This document shows positions 1 through 6,971 of a DNA stretch of 16,351 nucleotides, piece by piece. Position 1 is the first letter of the stretch, and every line of letters starts with the position of its first letter. The DNA is from Clostridiales bacterium (GTDB lineage: Bacteria; Bacillota; Clostridia; Oscillospirales; Acutalibacteraceae). Made by a program: the position numbers and the translations under genes. A model generated the notes under the pieces. That model was not told where the DNA came from. It saw only the letters and a list, made by a program, of their open reading frames with translations, and did no database searches. The DNA lies in assembly GCA_021200075.1 (NCBI GenBank), contig JAJQGZ010000047.1:1-16351 (forward strand), written 5' to 3'.

Positions 1-24
1 AGGGGCGGATAGCATCCGCCCGCC
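1..24. repeat. REP-like palindromic repeat, copy 1
   Basis: The core is GGGCGGAT (3-10), a 3-nt spacer, then ATCCGCCC (14-21), a perfect 8-bp inverted repeat. It differs at one base of 24 from the copy at 6943-6966. Both copies lie close to a hairpin terminator and share the 8-mer GCAAAAAG between repeat and hairpin. The window edge may cut this copy short. This is probably a dispersed intergenic palindrome of the REP/MITE kind; two copies in 7 kb suggest many in the genome. Confidence 0.65.
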
Positions 25-40
25 TTATAGTTGTTATGCA

Positions 41-75
41 AAAAGTCCCGAGAGTATCGAGTTCTCGGGACTTTT
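41..75 (-). terminator. Intrinsic terminator after the ABC permease gene
   Basis: A perfect 13-bp stem (41-53 with 63-75, arm AAAAGTCCCGAGA) has a 9-nt loop. Read on the minus strand it ends in a run of five T. It lies 37 bp past the stop of the permease gene, so the permease transcript probably ends here. It may also work on the plus strand. Confidence 0.8.
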
Positions 76-111
76 AGGCATTTTTAGCCTTTATTTTTAC
101 AAATATTAATT

Positions 112-951
112 TTACAGATGGAAAACTATATCGTCGCTCTTTTTGTTAAAGAACCAAATTCCGACAGCCAGCGTTGCAAACGATACAACGGTTGCGTAAA
201 GAAGCATTTTTTCGCTCATTATATATCCGTACAGTACGCATTGTCGAAACAGTTCTATCATAGAATACAGCGGATTAATTTTTATCACTATAACTATCCA
301 ATCCGTAGTTATTCTTGAGAGCGGATAGATAATCGGCACCATATAAAACAGCAGTGTGCAAAGAACATCCCAGATGTATTCAACATCCCTGAAATATACG
401 GTGATAACCGACAGTATCATCCCTACGCCTATGCAAAATACCAAAAGCAAAAACATCGGCACAATGCACAGCAGAGCATATGGCGTAATTCTTAGATTTG
501 CTCCGTCATAAAGCCCTGTTAATTTGAAAAATATCCACACGCATATAAAGCAGAGTATAGATATTGCAAATGTTACAAAGTTTGCAAGTATTGCCGATAT
601 GGGATACATATATTTCGGCACATAGACTTTTTTGATTATGCTTGCGTGCTTCCTAAACGAAGTCATTGCCTGCTTGGTTGACGATGAGAAAAACGAGAAT
701 AATAATCGTCCCGTAAAAAGGAATACCGGGTAGCATATCATTTCGTCGTTGTTCCTGCCGAATATTCCTCCGAATACTACGGTCAGGACTATCATATTCA
801 AAAGCGGCTGCACAAAGCTCCATGCAATCCCTATCCAGGAATCTCTGTATTTCAGTTTAACGCTTTTTACGGTAAGCTCCTTTAGGAGGTTTCTGTATTT
901 TTTAAACATACTTACTGTATGATTAAGTTCATTCTTTTCGGAATAATCCAT
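112..951 (-). CDS. ABC-2 type transporter permease, polysaccharide/teichoic acid export family
   Basis: The product (279 aa from the chosen start) is an integral membrane protein of the ABC2_membrane family, related to TagG, Wzm and RfbD. These permeases pass lipid-linked polysaccharide or teichoic acid across the cytoplasmic membrane together with a separate ATPase. The N-terminal LKYRDSWIGIAWSFVQPLLN segment is typical of the family, and about six hydrophobic segments follow. The reading frame stays open upstream to 1005, but I place the start at ATG 949-951: AGAGG sits about 7 nt before it, and the promoter at 1014-1042 predicts a transcript start near 1007, leaving almost no leader for the longer form. 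It has its own promoter and terminator, and no ATPase gene is adjacent inside the window. The family call is firm; the substrate is unknown. Confidence 0.85.
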   Translation of the reverse strand: MDYSEKNELNHTVSMFKKYRNLLKELTVKSVKLKYRDSWIGIAWSFVQPLLNMIVLTVVFGGIFGRNNDEMICYPVFLFTGRLLFSFFSSSTKQAMTSFRKHASIIKKVYVPKYMYPISAILANFVTFAISILCFICVWIFFKLTGLYDGANLRITPYALLCIVPMFLLLVFCIGVGMILSVITVYFRDVEYIWDVLCTLLFYMVPIIYPLSRITTDWIVIVIKINPLYSMIELFRQCVLYGYIMSEKMLLYATVVSFATLAVGIWFFNKKSDDIVFHL

Positions 952-1013
952 AACTATACCTCTGTAATAAATTACATTTTTACAAATTGAGGTGATAACC
1001 ATCATTGAACGAT

Positions 1014-1042
1014 ATTATAACACAGTATTTTACTATTTTCAA
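1014..1042 (-). promoter_or_regulatory. Sigma-A promoter, extended -10, for the ABC permease
   Basis: On the minus strand TTGAAA (1037-1042) and TATAAT (1014-1019) are separated by 17 bp, with TGT just before the -10 (TGn extension). The predicted transcript start is near 1007, giving a leader of about 56 nt to the ATG at 951. It sits in the short gap after aroK, so the permease can be expressed independently of aroEK. Confidence 0.75.
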
Positions 1043-1054
1043 CTGTTCTATTTG

Positions 1055-1543
1055 TTATTTAAAAAGCTGCGCAATCTCGAGCGCCGTCTTCCTGGCGGAC
1101 ATATTTCCGTCGATAACAATGTCGGCGGCGGAAAGATATTTTGATTTTCTTTCGTCGTATAACGCTTTGGCTTTTTCCCTGTCGGCAAAGAGGGGACGGG
1201 TGTTGGAATTTCCGATTCTGTCGCATATAACACTGAAATCGGCGTCGAGCAAAACAATTTTGCCGGAATTTTTAACCGCATCTACATTGCGCTGAAATGT
1301 CATTGCTCCGCCTCCGGTGGAGACAACGCAGTTTTTCATATCGGCTATTTTTTGGCAGCATTTGTATTCAAACTCCCTGAAATATTCCTCGCCGTAAGCG
1401 GCGAAAATTGCTTTTATCGCAATGCCCTGTTCCTGCTCGATCATCTCGTCCGTGTCAATAAATCTTCTTCCCATTATTTTGGAAAGCTCGGTGCCTACTA
1501 CTGTTTTTCCGCTTCCCATAAATCCGCAAAGTATTATGTTCAT
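1055..1543 (-). CDS. aroK: Shikimate kinase
   Basis: Cytosolic enzyme that phosphorylates shikimate to shikimate 3-phosphate with ATP, a step of chorismate and aromatic amino acid synthesis. Visible motifs are the Walker A loop GFMGSGKT (7-14), the shikimate/Mg-binding Asp of FIDTDE (Asp30 and Asp32), the YFREFE segment with the substrate-binding Arg, the STGGGAM shikimate-binding loop, and the NTRPLF lid region. At 162 aa it is slightly short for the family but complete. Its ATG overlaps the aroE stop codon (ATGA, 4 bp), a sign of translational coupling. No alternative function is likely. Confidence 0.95.
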   Translation of the reverse strand: MNIILCGFMGSGKTVVGTELSKIMGRRFIDTDEMIEQEQGIAIKAIFAAYGEEYFREFEYKCCQKIADMKNCVVSTGGGAMTFQRNVDAVKNSGKIVLLDADFSVICDRIGNSNTRPLFADREKAKALYDERKSKYLSAADIVIDGNMSARKTALEIAQLFK

Positions 1544-2370
1544 ATCTTTTCCATTTCTTCCTTAGTTATTTTTAATATGCTTTTTATATCTTCGCCGGTA
1601 AATTTTACACCGAGCCATATTTTCTGTGCAACCGCCGCCTGCCAAACAAGCATCGGCAAACCGTTGGAGCATTTTATATTTGCGTCCTTTGCGTATTTTA
1701 TCAGCTTTGTTTCCATAGGATTATATACTGCGTCAAAAACCGCATTACATTGCACTACCTTTTCTTTCGGCAAAACGCAGGCGTCAGTATTCGGGAACAT
1801 TCCTACCGGAGTTCCGTTTACCAAAAGGTCGTACTTTCCGCAAACCTCGTCGAGAGTGATAACTTTAATATCTTTGCCGAGCTTATCGGAAATTTCTTTT
1901 TTTATCATTTCGGCGGCATCTAAATCGGCGTCACGCACCGCAAGTGTCAGGTTTGCATCTGCAAGTACGCTTTCAAGCGCAAACATTCTCGATACTCCTC
2001 CGCTTCCGCAGACAAGTACATCTCCGCCGAGCTTAATCCCGGCGGTTTCAAGCGCACGCAAAAATCCGTAGCAGTCAGTATTGTTGCCTTTGAATTTTCC
2101 GCCGTCGGTGCTTACCGTGTTGACGGAGCCGAAAAGCCGGGCTCTTTGCGACAGCTCGTCGAGAAGCGGAATTATTTGCGTTTTGTGTGGAATGGTTACA
2201 TTAAAGCCGTCAAACTCTTTCAGTTCGCAGAACCTGTCCTTTAAATCCTCGGGAGATATTTCAACAAGCTCATACGAAGCGTCGGTAGAAGTCAGCTTGA
2301 ATAATTCCTTGTGAATTACAGGCGACATCGAATGACCCAAGGGATAGCCTATAAGACAAAATTTTTTCAT
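1540..2370 (-). CDS. aroE: Shikimate dehydrogenase (NADP+)
   Basis: Reduces 3-dehydroshikimate to shikimate with NADPH, the step just before AroK. The N-terminal shikimate-binding signature GHSMSP (12-17) supplies the two substrate serines. FNVTIPHK has the catalytic Lys63, and SVNTV follows. The NADP-binding glycine loop is GSGGVSRM and the late NGTPVGM motif is present. The length (276 aa) is normal. AGAGG precedes the ATG by about 9 nt. It is the first gene of an aroE-aroK pair and is divergent from acpP across a 155-bp AT-rich region holding a triple repeat. The other shikimate pathway genes are not in the window. Confidence 0.95.
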   Translation of the reverse strand: MKKFCLIGYPLGHSMSPVIHKELFKLTSTDASYELVEISPEDLKDRFCELKEFDGFNVTIPHKTQIIPLLDELSQRARLFGSVNTVSTDGGKFKGNNTDCYGFLRALETAGIKLGGDVLVCGSGGVSRMFALESVLADANLTLAVRDADLDAAEMIKKEISDKLGKDIKVITLDEVCGKYDLLVNGTPVGMFPNTDACVLPKEKVVQCNAVFDAVYNPMETKLIKYAKDANIKCSNGLPMLVWQAAVAQKIWLGVKFTGEDIKSILKITKEEMEKI

Positions 2371-2397
2371 TATTTTTTACCTCTTTGAAAATATTTG

Positions 2398-2426
2398 TTG
2401 ACAAAACAATCAGAATTATATAATAT
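2398..2426 (+). promoter_or_regulatory. Probable sigma-A promoter for acpP
   Basis: A perfect -35 TTGACA (2398-2403) is followed at 17 bp by TAATAT (2421-2426). A perfect TATAAT lies at 2419-2424, but with a short 15-bp spacing. The -10 region coincides with the first unit of the triple repeat at 2412-2463, so a repeat-binding factor would affect this promoter directly. Confidence 0.6.
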
Positions 2427-2463
2427 AGAATTATATAGTATGTAATATAGAATTATATAATAT
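2412..2463. repeat. Three copies of a 15-bp AT-rich unit in the aroE/acpP intergenic region
   Basis: The unit AGAATTATATAATAT occurs at 2412-2426, at 2427-2441 (one mismatch, directly abutting) and at 2449-2463 (identical to the first). Start-to-start distances are 15 and 22 bp. Each unit contains a minus-strand TATAAT, and the first and third also contain a plus-strand TATAAT. The array lies across the acpP -10 and the likely aroE promoter, so it may be an operator array or the product of promoter duplication. Confidence 0.8.
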
Positions 2464-2481
2464 GATAACATAATGATTCAA
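2452..2481 (-). promoter_or_regulatory. Possible sigma-A promoter for aroEK
   Basis: On the minus strand TTGAAT (2476-2481) and TATAAT (2452-2457) are 18 bp apart. This predicts a leader of about 75 nt before aroE. Two further minus-strand TATAAT boxes (2430-2435, 2415-2420) exist inside the repeat units but lack a convincing -35. Confidence 0.45.
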
Positions 2482-2525
2482 TATTAACAACATTATTAAT
2501 AACATTTTTTTGAGGTGAAGATATT

Positions 2526-2753
2526 ATGGTATTGGATACTTTAAAGTCAATTCTTTCCGAACAGCTTGATATCGAAGAGGAAATGATAACCGAGGAAAGT
2601 CTGCTTGTAGACGACCTCGGCGCCGACAGCCTTGACGCTATCAATATTATTATGAGCGTAGAGGATGAGTTTAAGGTGGAAGTCCCCGACGAAATTATCA
2701 AAAAAATCGAAACCGTAGGGGATATTGTTTCTTTTATCGAGAGCAAGTCTTAA
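2526..2753 (+). CDS. acpP: Acyl carrier protein
   Basis: A 75-residue acidic four-helix protein that carries acyl chains on 4'-phosphopantetheine during fatty acid synthesis. The attachment site is Ser35 in GADSLDA. The downstream VEDEF and VPDE segments match the family. GAGGTGA lies about 8 nt before the ATG. The gene stands alone between aroE (divergent) and glpK, not in the usual fab or plsX neighbourhood. In recognition helix II the residue matching E. coli Glu41 is Asn40 (LDAINIIM), which makes the helix slightly less acidic than usual. It could be the main ACP or a secondary one; the sequence alone does not decide. Confidence 0.93.
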   Translation: MVLDTLKSILSEQLDIEEEMITEESLLVDDLGADSLDAINIIMSVEDEFKVEVPDEIIKKIETVGDIVSFIESKS

Positions 2754-2803
2754 AAAATACTTTCCGCTCAGCGAAGCAATTTTGTTTTGAGCCGTTTGTA
2801 TTG

Positions 2804-2832
2804 TTGACATTTACGAATAAAAGAAGTAAAAT
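2804..2832 (+). promoter_or_regulatory. Sigma-A promoter for glpK
   Basis: TTGACA (2804-2809) and TAAAAT (2827-2832) are 17 bp apart. The predicted start is near 2838-2840, leaving a leader of about 80 nt. The start falls inside the left arm of the terminator hairpin at 2833-2858, so transcripts from this promoter would lack most of that arm. Confidence 0.75.
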
Positions 2833-2866
2833 AAAAGCAAGTTAATTTACCTGCTTTTGTTTTTTT
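2833..2866 (+). terminator. Intrinsic terminator after acpP
   Basis: The stem pairs AAAAGCA (2833-2839) with TGCTTTT (2852-2858), extended past one A-C mismatch by GT/AC. Seven T follow at 2860-2866. It lies 80 bp past the acpP stop and overlaps the glpK transcription start. Confidence 0.65.
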
Positions 2867-2917
2867 ATTATTATTTTTTCGGCAATACCGCAGACAATAT
2901 TAAGAGGGGTTATTTTT

Positions 2918-4420
2918 ATGTCTGAAAAATATGTTATGGCTCTTGATCAAGGTACTACCTCCTCCCGTGCAATTATTTTTAATAAAAAGGGAGAAATAGT
3001 CGCCAAAGCTCAGAATGAATTTAAACAGTATTATCCCGAAAACGGCTGGGTTGAGCACGACCCTATGGAAATTCTCTTTTCGCAAATCAGCGCAATACTT
3101 TCCTGTCTCAGGCTTGAAAAGGTGAATCCCCGTGATATTGCCGGAATAGGTATAACCAATCAGAGGGAGACCACAATAGTCTGGGATAAGAAAACCGGTA
3201 AACCCGTATACAATGCTATTGTGTGGCAGTGCCGTCGTACCGCTCCGACTTGTGAGGAGCTCAAGGCGCAGGGTCTTTCAGATTATATTAAGGAGGCCAC
3301 GGGTCTGCTTATCGACGCATATTTCAGCGCCACTAAAATTAAGTGGATACTCGACAATGTCGAGGGCGCAAGGGAAAAGGCGGAAAACGGTGACCTCCTG
3401 TTCGGTACGGTTGACACATGGCTCATATGGAATCTCACGGACGATAAGGTTCATGTTACGGATTATTCAAATGCCTGCCGTACAATGCTTTTTGATATTG
3501 ACAAGCTTTGCTGGGATTCGTATCTTTGCGAAAAGCTCGACATACCTATGAGTATGCTTCCGGAGGTTAAGCCGTCAAGCTGTGTGTACGGAAATGTCGC
3601 CAAGATAACAGGTATAGAGGATATTTGCGGCGTTCCTGTTGCAGGTGCAATAGGCGACCAGTCCAGCGCACTTTTCGGCCAGGGCTGTTTCAAGTCGGGT
3701 CAGGCGAAAAACACATACGGAACCGGCTGTTTCCTGCTTATGAATACAGGGAACAAGAGGGTTAATTCCCGTTCAAATCTCCTTTCGGGCATCGCCTGGG
3801 GTATAGGAGATGATATAACATATTCTCTTGAGGGTTCGGCGTTTAACGCAGGTTCGGTAATCAAATGGCTTCGTGACGAGCTTGAGCTTATTGATTCCGC
3901 TCGTGAGTGTGATGTTCTTGCCGAAGAGGTAGAGGATTCCAACGGTCTTTATTTTGTGCCGGCGTTTACCGGTCTCGGAGCGCCGTATTGGGATATGTAC
4001 GCAAGGGGTGTTATGATAGGTCTTACTCGTGGAGTCAATAAAAAACATATCTGCCGTGCGGTGCTTGAAAGCATAACATATCAGATGACAGATTTGCTCG
4101 AAGCTATGATGAACGATTCGGGCATTGTGCTTAAAGACTTGCGTGTTGACGGCGGAGCTTCGGTATCCGATATTATGATGCAGATACAGGCTGATATGAC
4201 AGGCGTTAATGTAAATCGACCCAAAAATGTTGAAACCACGGCTCTCGGTGCAGCATATTGCGCAGGTCTTGCAACAGGCGTTTGGGACAGCCTTGACGAG
4301 ATAGAGAAAAATCGTGCGGTTGATAAAATATTTGTTCCGTCAATGGAAACAACCGTAAGGAATAAAAAATATTCCGATTGGAAACGGGCGGTTGAACGCT
4401 CACGAAATTGGGAAAGATAA
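2918..4420 (+). CDS. glpK: Glycerol kinase
   Basis: Cytosolic FGGY-family kinase that makes sn-glycerol 3-phosphate from glycerol and ATP. It has the N-terminal phosphate loop ALDQGTTSSRA, the glycerol-site segment NQRETTIVWD, GDQSSALFGQ in the hinge region, NTYGTGCFLLMNTG, and the C-terminal DGGASVSD and ALGAAYCAGLA motifs. The length (500 aa) is standard. AGAGGGG lies about 8 nt before the ATG. The DYHFFG-type loop holding the His phosphorylated by HPr in many Gram-positive GlpKs is absent; the equivalent stretch reads AKITGIEDICGVPVAG, which also lacks the GGKGGT loop for fructose-1,6-bisphosphate in E. coli. No glpF, glpD or antiterminator gene is adjacent. Confidence 0.96.
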   Translation: MSEKYVMALDQGTTSSRAIIFNKKGEIVAKAQNEFKQYYPENGWVEHDPMEILFSQISAILSCLRLEKVNPRDIAGIGITNQRETTIVWDKKTGKPVYNAIVWQCRRTAPTCEELKAQGLSDYIKEATGLLIDAYFSATKIKWILDNVEGAREKAENGDLLFGTVDTWLIWNLTDDKVHVTDYSNACRTMLFDIDKLCWDSYLCEKLDIPMSMLPEVKPSSCVYGNVAKITGIEDICGVPVAGAIGDQSSALFGQGCFKSGQAKNTYGTGCFLLMNTGNKRVNSRSNLLSGIAWGIGDDITYSLEGSAFNAGSVIKWLRDELELIDSARECDVLAEEVEDSNGLYFVPAFTGLGAPYWDMYARGVMIGLTRGVNKKHICRAVLESITYQMTDLLEAMMNDSGIVLKDLRVDGGASVSDIMMQIQADMTGVNVNRPKNVETTALGAAYCAGLATGVWDSLDEIEKNRAVDKIFVPSMETTVRNKKYSDWKRAVERSRNWER

Positions 4421-4510
4421 TTCAGCTTCGGCATTATTAAAAATGTTTTTTGCTTGCTGCGGCGGAAAGCACGGCTGAATATTATTGCAGCGGAAAGGTT
4501 TGAAAATTAT

Positions 4511-5620
4511 ATGAGTAAAACAATATGCCCTTGGGACACCCTTATCGGATTTATTACCGATGCGTTTAAAGGCTACGGTATCCCGGAAGAGGATGCAAAA
4601 ATCTGCACCGATATTCTCCTTGAATCGGACAGACGAGGTATTGAAAGCCACGGCTGCAACAGATTTAAGCCTATTTATCTTGACAGAATTAAAGCGGGAA
4701 TTCAAAAACCAATTACAAATTTTGAAGTAGTTAAGGAAACGCCAACCACCGCCGTTATCGACGGTCACGACGGTATGGGTCAGGTTATCGGCTATAAGTC
4801 GATGCAAATGGCGATTGATAAGGCAAAGGAATACGGTATGGGTATGGTTGCGGTTCGCAATTCCTGCCATTACGGTATTGCAGGCTATTATGCAACTATG
4901 GCTACAAAGCAGGGCTGTATCGGTCTTACTGGCACAAATGCCCGTCCGTCGGTTGCGCCGACATTCGGCGTTGAGGGAATGTTCGGTACAAATCCTCTCA
5001 CCGTCGGTATCCCATCCGATGAGAATTTTGATTTTCTAATCGACTGCGCCACATCAATCACTCAAAACGGAAAGATTGAATATTATGAAAGAATCGGCGA
5101 GGAGGTTCATCCGGGTACAATTATCGGCTCGGACGGTCAGCCTGTTGACGGCGATGCCGGAGTTGCATTAAAAAGAATAAGAAACGGCGATGCCGCTCTT
5201 ACCACTCTCGGCGGAATAGGCGAGGCTCTCGGCGGTTATAAAGGCTACGGCTACGCTATGGTAATCGAGCTTCTCTCCGCAGTTCTCCAGGACGGTAATT
5301 ACGGCAAGGCTCTCAACGGTAAGGACGAAGACGGAAATCTTGTTCCGTATCATCTCGGTCACTTCTTTATCGCTATTGACACCAACCATTTCCTCGGCGA
5401 GGAGCTTGTAAGGAAAAAGGCGGGAGAAATTATCCGCAGTGTCCGCAATTCAAAGAAAGCTCCGGGCACAGAGCGTATCTATACCGCCGGTGAAAAGGAA
5501 TGGCTTGTATGGCAGGAGAGGAAGGACAGCGGAGTTCCGATTAACGATTCCGTGCAAAAGGAGCTTATCGAGGTTCGCGACGAGCTTGGGCTTACTCAGT
5601 ACACCTTCCCTTGGGAATAA
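4511..5620 (+). CDS. Malate/L-lactate dehydrogenase family oxidoreductase (COG2055, Ldh_2)
   Basis: NAD(P)-dependent 2-hydroxyacid dehydrogenase of the family containing archaeal malate dehydrogenase, sulfolactate dehydrogenase and ureidoglycolate dehydrogenase. It is unrelated to the classical LDH/MDH fold. The family signatures are RRGIESHG (His47), NSCHYG (His120), FGTNP, an ATS-type stretch and GGYKGYGYAMVIELL. The frame is open from a TTG at 4454, but I use ATG 4511, which gives the usual N terminus and 369 aa; a GGAAAGG sequence sits about 12 nt upstream, a rather long spacing. It lies 90 bp after glpK and 56 bp before a malic enzyme gene, with no terminator on either side. That context favours malate dehydrogenase activity (oxaloacetate to malate), but lactate or another 2-hydroxyacid cannot be excluded. 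Confidence 0.88.
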   Translation: MSKTICPWDTLIGFITDAFKGYGIPEEDAKICTDILLESDRRGIESHGCNRFKPIYLDRIKAGIQKPITNFEVVKETPTTAVIDGHDGMGQVIGYKSMQMAIDKAKEYGMGMVAVRNSCHYGIAGYYATMATKQGCIGLTGTNARPSVAPTFGVEGMFGTNPLTVGIPSDENFDFLIDCATSITQNGKIEYYERIGEEVHPGTIIGSDGQPVDGDAGVALKRIRNGDAALTTLGGIGEALGGYKGYGYAMVIELLSAVLQDGNYGKALNGKDEDGNLVPYHLGHFFIAIDTNHFLGEELVRKKAGEIIRSVRNSKKAPGTERIYTAGEKEWLVWQERKDSGVPINDSVQKELIEVRDELGLTQYTFPWE

Positions 5621-5676
5621 AGTAATATTATAATTTAATATATTTAGAAAAATAGTTTAGTAGGAGGTATTTAAGA

Positions 5677-6849
5677 ATGGATTATCGTAAGGAATCATTA
5701 AAATTACACGGCGAATGGAACGGAAAAATCGAGGTTACAGCCAGAGCAAAGGTAAACGACAAGGATTCTCTGTCGCTTGCCTACACTCCAGGAGTTGCCG
5801 AGCCTTGTTTGGAAATTCAAAAGGATTACAAAAAGAGCTGGGAGCTTACAAGACGCTGGAATATGGTTGCCGTTATTACGGACGGTTCGGCTGTTTTGGG
5901 TCTCGGCGACATCGGGCCTGAAGCCGGTATGCCTGTTATGGAGGGCAAATGCGTTCTCTTCAAGGAGTTCGGCGGTGTTGACGCTTTTCCGCTTTGCGTT
6001 CGTACAAAGAATGTTGGTGAGTTTGTTGAGACTGTTTATAATATAAGCGGTTCGTTCGGCGGTATCAATCTTGAAGATATTGCCGCTCCGAGGTGCTTTG
6101 AAATTGAGGATAAGCTCAAGGAAAGATGCGATATTCCGATTTTCCATGACGACCAGCACGGTACCGCCGTTGTAGTGTCTGCGGCTCTTATTAACGCTAC
6201 AAAGCTGACAGGCAAGACTCTTTCGGAATGTAAGGCTGTAATCAACGGCTCGGGAGCGGCGGGTATCGCTATCGCTAAACTGCTTATGACTCTCGGCTTG
6301 CGTGATGTTATCCTTTGTGACAGAACAGGCGCTATATACGAGGGCAGGGAAAAGCTTAATCCCTCTAAAGAAGCGATTGCCAAGATTACCAATAAGGAGC
6401 TTACAAAGGGCAGTCTTGCCGATGCGGTTAAAGGTGCTGATATATTTATCGGCGTTTCCGCACCCGGCGTTCTCACTCAGGATATGATTAAGACGATGAA
6501 TCCCGACCCGATTGTTCTCGCTATGGCTAACCCAACACCGGAGATTATGCCCGACCTTGCTAAGGAAGCAGGAGCAAAAATTGTCGGTACCGGTCGTTCA
6601 GATTTCCCGAATCAAATAAACAATGTTGTTGCATTTCCGGGAATATTCAGGGGTGCGCTCGATGTCAGAGCAAACGCAATTACAGAGAATATGAAGCTTG
6701 CCGCAGCTTATGCAATAGCGTCCCTTGTTGATGATGACAAGCTTAACGCCGATTACATTCTTCCTTATGCATTCGACCCACGCATAAAGGATATGGTTGC
6801 CAAGGCAGTTGCCGACGCCGCCGTAAAAGACGGGGTTGCAAGAATTTGA
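5677..6849 (+). CDS. NAD(P)-dependent malic enzyme (oxaloacetate-decarboxylating), short form
   Basis: Converts malate to pyruvate and CO2 with reduction of NAD(P)+. The catalytic Tyr36 lies in LAYTPGVAEP and the catalytic Lys91 in MEGKCVLF. The metal-binding acidic residues are in FHDDQHGTAVV, and a Rossmann loop NGSGAAG follows. At 390 aa it is the short bacterial form without the phosphotransacetylase-like C-terminal domain of long MaeB proteins. GGAGG lies about 9 nt before the ATG, an excellent ribosome site. Its position after a COG2055 dehydrogenase suggests a two-step malate shunt producing NADPH. Cofactor preference cannot be read reliably here, so I give no gene symbol. Confidence 0.94.
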   Translation: MDYRKESLKLHGEWNGKIEVTARAKVNDKDSLSLAYTPGVAEPCLEIQKDYKKSWELTRRWNMVAVITDGSAVLGLGDIGPEAGMPVMEGKCVLFKEFGGVDAFPLCVRTKNVGEFVETVYNISGSFGGINLEDIAAPRCFEIEDKLKERCDIPIFHDDQHGTAVVVSAALINATKLTGKTLSECKAVINGSGAAGIAIAKLLMTLGLRDVILCDRTGAIYEGREKLNPSKEAIAKITNKELTKGSLADAVKGADIFIGVSAPGVLTQDMIKTMNPDPIVLAMANPTPEIMPDLAKEAGAKIVGTGRSDFPNQINNVVAFPGIFRGALDVRANAITENMKLAAAYAIASLVDDDKLNADYILPYAFDPRIKDMVAKAVADAAVKDGVARI

Positions 6850-6863
6850 GTAACATAACAGTA

Positions 6864-6890
6864 AATGCCGGGGTGTAAAGCTCCGGCATT
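6864..6890 (+). terminator. Intrinsic terminator after the malic enzyme gene
   Basis: AATGCCGG (6864-6871) pairs perfectly with CCGGCATT (6883-6890), with further G-U/G-C pairing inside. The tail (TTCAGTTTG) is a weak U tract. It lies 15 bp past the stop and probably ends the dehydrogenase/malic enzyme transcript. Confidence 0.6.
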
Positions 6891-6942
6891 TCAGTTTGTC
6901 GATAAAGCACCCATAACCATGCCCAATTAATTTATATTTTGT

Positions 6943-6966
6943 AGGGGCGGATATCATCCGCCCGCC
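6943..6966. repeat. REP-like palindromic repeat, copy 2
   Basis: GGGCGGAT (6945-6952), ATC, ATCCGCCC (6956-6963), matching copy 1 at 23 of 24 bases and in the same orientation. As in copy 1, GCAAAAAG and then a hairpin with a minus-strand T tract follow. It lies in the 395-bp gene-free stretch between the malic enzyme and CHAP genes. Confidence 0.7.
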
Positions 6967-6971
6967 GTAAA

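Noticed and set aside
952..1005. Longer N terminus for the ABC permease starting at 1005
   Set aside because: The predicted transcript start (about 1007) leaves no leader, there is no ribosome site, and ATG 949-951 has AGAGG upstream.
1352..2071. 239-residue open frame on the plus strand across aroK/aroE
   Set aside because: It is antisense to two unmistakable genes, has Ser/Phe-rich shadow composition, no ribosome site and no recognisable domain.
2782..2802. Possible catabolite-repression (cre) site before the glpK promoter
   Set aside because: The best alignment to the cre consensus has six mismatches at specified positions; not supportable.
4421..4510. Long-range inverted repeat ATTCAGC/GCTGAAT in the glpK-dehydrogenase gap, as a possible riboswitch or terminator
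   Set aside because: The arms are 7 bp and 47 nt apart with no U tract and no match to a known aptamer. The gap otherwise shows only a repeated GCGGAAAG-like motif and a weak ribosome site.
5611..5634. Internal promoter (TATAAT at 5629-5634) before the malic enzyme gene
   Set aside because: No -35 at an acceptable spacing was found in the AT-rich gap; cotranscription with the dehydrogenase is simpler.
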